Assembly (NCBI RefSeq): GCF_900089495.1
Contig: NZ_LT605203.1
Coordinates: forward strand, 2,597,236-2,605,243
Origin: Thiomonas sp. X19
GTDB lineage: Bacteria; Pseudomonadota; Gammaproteobacteria; Burkholderiales; Burkholderiaceae_C
Direction of reading: 5' to 3'
DNA length: 8,008 nt
Shown here: positions 5,473 to 8,008 of the stretch, piece by piece
Layout: each line of letters begins with the position of its first letter
Numbering within the stretch: the first letter of the stretch is position 1
Translations under genes and position numbers: made by a program
The notes under the pieces: model-generated
What the model saw: the letters and a program-made list of their open reading frames with translations, nothing else
The model's database searches: none
Told to the model about the DNA's origin: nothing

Positions 5473-6876
5473 ATCGGCAATTCTGTTGCGCACTGTTTCA
5501 CGTGACAGCCCGTACCGCTGCATCTTCGCATAAAGAGTGCTTTTGGCAATACTCAATTGACGCGCAGCCAGCGTAAGGTTTCCCCCAGTGGCGGCAACAG
5601 TTCGATTAATCAAATCTCTTTCCCCTTCGGCAATACTTTGCATGTCCCCGCCAATAGAGCTAACCGGTCCGGCCGTCGATTTCTCGGTAGCGGCAAGCTC
5701 CGATGGCAAATCAGCACATGTCACCATTTCCCCATCACTCACGAGGACCGCGCTCTCGATAACGTTGCGCAACTCCCGCACATTTCCTTCCCAAGCGTTC
5801 AACTCCAATTGCCGGATGACGGCTGGGTTGATGGTGCTGCGTTTCAAACCCTGTTTGACGCGGAAGTGGTCAAGGAAAAATTGAGCGAGCGTCGCGATAT
5901 CGCCCTTGCGTTCACGCAGGGGTGGGATGCGCATGCTGGTCACGGCCACGCGGTAATACAGGTCCATACGGAAGCGGCCGGCGGCCACTTCTTGGCGCAG
6001 ATCGCGATGGGTGGCGGCGATCAGATGGAAGCTCACCTTGCGCGGCGCTGTCTCGCCCAGTCGGTAAACCTCGCCTTGTTCCAGGACACGCAACAAGTGG
6101 GGCTGCATGTCCAACGGCATCTCGCCGATCTCATCAAGAAACAGGGTGCCGCCGGCTGCGGCTTCGATCTTCCCTGCAAGTCCGCCTTTGCGTGCGCCCG
6201 TGAAAGCACCGTCAGCGTATCCAAATAATTCACTGGCCAGGAGTTCTCGCGACAGGCCTCCGCAGTTCAAGACGACGAAGGGTGTGGCACCGCCTCCATG
6301 GATACCGCGAGCGAACTCCTCCTTGCCTACGCCTGTTTCTCCCAATAGCAGCACCGAGGCTTTAGCTCGCGCGATTTGGCGGGCTTTGGCGATGATGGCC
6401 TGCATCGCAGCGTCCGATGTGATGATGCCGGCGAAGGGATCCTTTTCGGTCTCGCTGGCCTCGGATGGGGCAGTTGCGTGGCGTTGGCTGAGGGTCGTCG
6501 GCGGTGTTGAAATACACGCCTTGAGCGAAGGGATCACCAGGAGCGTGCCGAGATGCTCGCCGTGATCGACGATGGATTCGATCCATTCGGGGCGAATCCA
6601 CGACGGGATCGTGCCTCGTGTCAGACTGCGGCGCAGCGTGCCTGCGGCAAGCTCTGGAATGCGGCGTGAGGCGGGCCATTCAAATTCGCCGCCGGCTGCA
6701 AGGATAGCCACATGTGCATGCTCGTTAACCTGGACGGGAAGCCCACGCCTGTCGAATAACACGGCGCCCTGGTTTCCCAACGATGCGCTGTGCTGCGCCC
6801 AATAGTTGAGTAGGCGGTAACGGCGCTCCATCTCGCCAATGGTGAGACGGTTTTCAATCCGGTTCGCCGTGGCCAC
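5470..6876 (-). CDS. Sigma-54-dependent transcriptional activator (AcoR-like), sensor region shortened
   Basis: This AAA+ enhancer-binding protein remodels sigma-54 RNA polymerase at -24/-12 promoters. Visible parts of the 468 residues: Walker A GETGVGKE (179-186), GAFTGA sigma-54 contact loop (223-228), Walker B GTLFLDEIGEMP (243-254), the FRMDLYYR arginine segment (302-309), the PPLRERKGDI motif (318-327), and a Fis-type helix-turn-helix near the C-terminus (about 429-457, GGNLTLAARQLSIAKSTLY). Catalytic motifs look intact. The N-terminus begins at ATANRIENRL, a phrase found at the end of the GAF-type sensor in AcoR-like activators, which usually have some 600 or more residues; most of the sensor is therefore absent. 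The start is a GTG at 6876; the frame stays open upstream to a TAG near 6977, with no ATG. The stop codon lies in the MITE-like repeat. No convincing -24/-12 promoter was found nearby, so its target is unknown. Confidence 0.85.
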   Translation of the reverse strand: MATANRIENRLTIGEMERRYRLLNYWAQHSASLGNQGAVLFDRRGLPVQVNEHAHVAILAAGGEFEWPASRRIPELAAGTLRRSLTRGTIPSWIRPEWIESIVDHGEHLGTLLVIPSLKACISTPPTTLSQRHATAPSEASETEKDPFAGIITSDAAMQAIIAKARQIARAKASVLLLGETGVGKEEFARGIHGGGATPFVVLNCGGLSRELLASELFGYADGAFTGARKGGLAGKIEAAAGGTLFLDEIGEMPLDMQPHLLRVLEQGEVYRLGETAPRKVSFHLIAATHRDLRQEVAAGRFRMDLYYRVAVTSMRIPPLRERKGDIATLAQFFLDHFRVKQGLKRSTINPAVIRQLELNAWEGNVRELRNVIESAVLVSDGEMVTCADLPSELAATEKSTAGPVSSIGGDMQSIAEGERDLINRTVAATGGNLTLAARQLSIAKSTLYAKMQRYGLSRETVRNRIAD

Positions 6877-6953
6877 GACCCCGGCTTTGGCTATCTGAAA
6901 GCAACGATGCGGTACAACGGCAGGTATGCACTCGCGGCGAGGGTCGCTAACCT

Positions 6954-6991
6954 TTGACTTGCCAGCTTCTATGTGCTTCTATGCGCATATG
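6954..6991 (+). promoter_or_regulatory. Candidate arsR promoter and operator
   Basis: TTGACT at 6954-6959 is a good -35 box; TTCTAT at 6977-6982 would be a weak -10 box at 17-bp spacing. TATGCGCATA (6980-6989), a perfect 10-base palindrome, overlaps the -10 box and touches the ATG at 6989. The sequence CTTCTATG occurs twice in tandem just before it. An ArsR dimer bound here would block polymerase. With this spacing transcription would begin at or very near the ATG, suggesting a leaderless message, and indeed no Shine-Dalgarno is seen before 6989. Confidence 0.4.
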
Positions 6992-7354
6992 TCCAAAGCA
7001 GCCAATTTCTTCAAACTCTTCGCCGATCCAACGCGCTACCGGATTCTCCACTTGTTAACGCTGGATGAATGTTGCGTGTGTGAGCTCGTGGATGCGGTGC
7101 AAACTCCACAGTACACAGTCTCACGCCACCTCGCCGGATTGCGTAAGGGAGGATGGGTGGTGGAACGGCGTGATGGAACCTGGATCTACTACCGCCTCGC
7201 CCCCGAGCATGCTGCCCTGATCAAGGCAGTGCTGCAAATCGTCCAAGCCCATGACCTGGATGCGCAGTTGCTCACCGCGGATGCGGCTCGACTTCAAACG
7301 CGGTTAGACATGCGAACAGCGGGTCGCTGTACGTTGGGCTACGGCATCGTATAA
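6989..7354 (+). CDS. ArsR/SmtB-family metal(loid)-responsive repressor
   Basis: This is a small winged-helix repressor that leaves DNA when it binds a metal or metalloid. It has 121 residues from the ATG at 6989: AANFFKLFADPTRYRILHLL opens the fold (4-23), DECCVCEL (26-33) carries the Cys-Val-Cys pair used for As(III)/Sb(III) sensing in classic ArsR proteins with an additional Cys next to it, QTPQYTVSRHLAGLRKGG (38-55) is the recognition helix region, and RRDGTWIYYRL (60-70) is the wing. One further Cys lies near the C-terminus (Cys114). Upstream in-frame ATGs at 6926 and 6971 would add a non-conserved extension, so 6989 is preferred. It precedes an efflux outer-membrane lipoprotein, which suggests a metal/metalloid efflux regulon. 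The specific inducer (As, Sb, Cd, Zn or other) is not decided by the sequence; the CVC motif leans toward arsenite/antimonite. Confidence 0.93.
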   Translation: MSKAANFFKLFADPTRYRILHLLTLDECCVCELVDAVQTPQYTVSRHLAGLRKGGWVVERRDGTWIYYRLAPEHAALIKAVLQIVQAHDLDAQLLTADAARLQTRLDMRTAGRCTLGYGIV

Positions 7355-7367
7355 CTTTTTTACTTTC

Positions 7368-7398
7368 TAATATGCGTAATTGCCCATATACGCGCATA
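7368..7398 (+). promoter_or_regulatory. Candidate promoter/ArsR operator before the efflux gene
   Basis: TAATAT (7368-7373) could be a -10 box. It overlaps TATGCG (7371-7376), which faces CGCATA (7393-7398) as an inverted pair; TATACGCGCATA (7387-7398) resembles the TATGCGCATA palindrome upstream of arsR. The shared boxes suggest that the same repressor controls both genes. No clear -35 box was found. Confidence 0.4.
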
Positions 7399-7429
7399 GC
7401 ATGCGTGGCGAACGGATCCCATCAACCCC

Positions 7430-8008
7430 ATGCCCTCCATGCGTGCCACAGCCGGCGACCAGTTTCGAAGAACCAAAGCGTCGTCCTGTGCCCAGTTTCG
7501 AACGGGTTGGGGTGGCGTATTGCTGTTCGCTCTGCTGCTCGGCGGCTGTGCGAGTTACCAACCCCAGCCTCTCATCCCAGCGCAGGATGCCGCCGCACTT
7601 CAAGCACGAGACGTGAATGCAGCGGGGTTGCGGGCTTTCCTGGCAGCCCATGGCCAAACCGTGACGCCATGGCCACTGCCTTCTTGGGATCTGAGCAGCC
7701 TGACTCTGCTGGCTCTGTACGACAACCCCCAATTCAAGGTCGCTCGCGCGCAATGGCAACGGGCTCGCGCTGGAACGGAAACTGCAGCGCAGTTGCCCAA
7801 CCCATCCCTTCACCTTTTCGAGCAACACCACAGCTTGGCACCGGCAGGCCTCTCGCCTTGGTCCTATGGCCTCGCGCTGGGAATCCCTTGGCAGAGCACA
7901 GAACTGCGTCAAGCGCGTGTCGCCCAAGCCGATGCGCTGGCAGACGCGGCCGATCTCGAACTGGCGGCGGCTGCCTGGCCGATTCGAAGCGCAGTCAGGG
8001 TGCGATTC
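7430..8008 (+). CDS. Outer-membrane efflux lipoprotein (TolC/CzcC-like), N-terminal part (runs off right edge)
   Basis: This is the beginning of an outer-membrane factor of a tripartite (RND-type) efflux pump, the tube that carries substrate across the outer membrane. 193 codons are visible with no stop. Hydrophobic VLLFALLLGG ends in a lipobox at Cys40 (LLGGC-AS), so the mature protein would be lipid-anchored. After a short linker come LSSLTLLALYDNPQFKVARA and QWQRARAGTETAAQLPNPSL, the phrases that open the first helical repeat of this family. Then come WSYGLALGIPW and a long Ala-rich helix ending AAWPIRSAVR, which matches the usual coiled-coil entry. The ATG at 7430 is preceded by an in-frame TAG at 7397; the ATG at 7439 is an alternative start. 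The n-region before the hydrophobic core is unusually long (about 28 residues). The location directly after arsR points to metal/metalloid export; membrane-fusion and RND pump genes are expected beyond the edge. Confidence 0.85.
   Translation, partial: MPSMRATAGDQFRRTKASSCAQFRTGWGGVLLFALLLGGCASYQPQPLIPAQDAAALQARDVNAAGLRAFLAAHGQTVTPWPLPSWDLSSLTLLALYDNPQFKVARAQWQRARAGTETAAQLPNPSLHLFEQHHSLAPAGLSPWSYGLALGIPWQSTELRQARVAQADALADAADLELAAAAWPIRSAVRVRF

Noticed and set aside
5557..6228. 223-codon plus-strand open frame inside the sigma-54 activator
   Set aside because: It lies antisense to the AAA+ domain with intact Walker and GAFTGA motifs on the minus strand, and shows no domain of its own.
7367..7927. 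186-codon minus-strand open frame opposite the efflux lipoprotein
   Set aside because: The plus strand has a lipobox, signal peptide and outer-membrane efflux motifs and stays open to the edge; the minus frame is a shadow.
1..8008. CRISPR array, tRNA or rRNA genes
   Set aside because: No regularly spaced repeats, no cloverleaf-like segments and no rRNA-like sequence were seen in the window.

Overview
The window looks like part of a Betaproteobacterial (Burkholderiales-like) accessory or rearranged chromosomal region. The evidence is high GC content, a GcvA-type LysR regulator, a branched-chain-amino-acid-type binding protein, a fragment of an IS3-family OrfB of the kind common in Burkholderiales, and the start of a metal-efflux locus. 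The assignment rests on protein style only; no rRNA or tRNA gene is present.

Layout. (1) 1-353, minus strand: the N-terminal part of a TonB-like protein, running off the left edge. (2) 353-1177, minus: an IS3-family transposase remnant, cut at both ends and with its catalytic centre disrupted, touching the tonB-like start codon. (3) 1232-2146, minus: an intact LysR regulator. (4) 2282-3601, plus: a PLP-dependent enzyme of the serine hydroxymethyltransferase (SHMT) superfamily, divergent from the LysR gene, which is the likely regulator of this enzyme. (5) 3602-3900: a structured, probably non-coding leader. (6) 3901-5025, plus: a periplasmic LivJ-type amino-acid/amide binding protein, closed by a perfect 19-bp hairpin. 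(7) 5026-5472: a non-coding block with a second perfect 19-bp hairpin and a 177-bp MITE-like element. (8) 5470-6876, minus: a sigma-54-dependent activator that lacks most of its sensor region. (9) 6989-7354, plus: an ArsR-family metal regulator with a Cys-Cys-Val-Cys motif. (10) 7430-8008, plus: the start of an outer-membrane efflux lipoprotein (TolC/CzcC type), running off the right edge.

Functional picture. LysR and the SHMT-like enzyme form a divergent regulator/enzyme pair. The LivJ-type protein downstream may deliver an amino-acid-like substrate, but no permease or ATPase subunit is in view, so that link is inference. ArsR and the efflux lipoprotein form the beginning of a metal/metalloid-responsive RND efflux locus, and boxes of the type TATGCG/CGCATA occur before both genes. 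The truncated sigma-54 activator, the IS remnant and the MITE-like element suggest repeated rearrangement. I do not see a convincing wholly new system. The most notable items are the MITE-like element forming the stop codon of the activator, the atypical SHMT-like enzyme, and the ArsR operator architecture.
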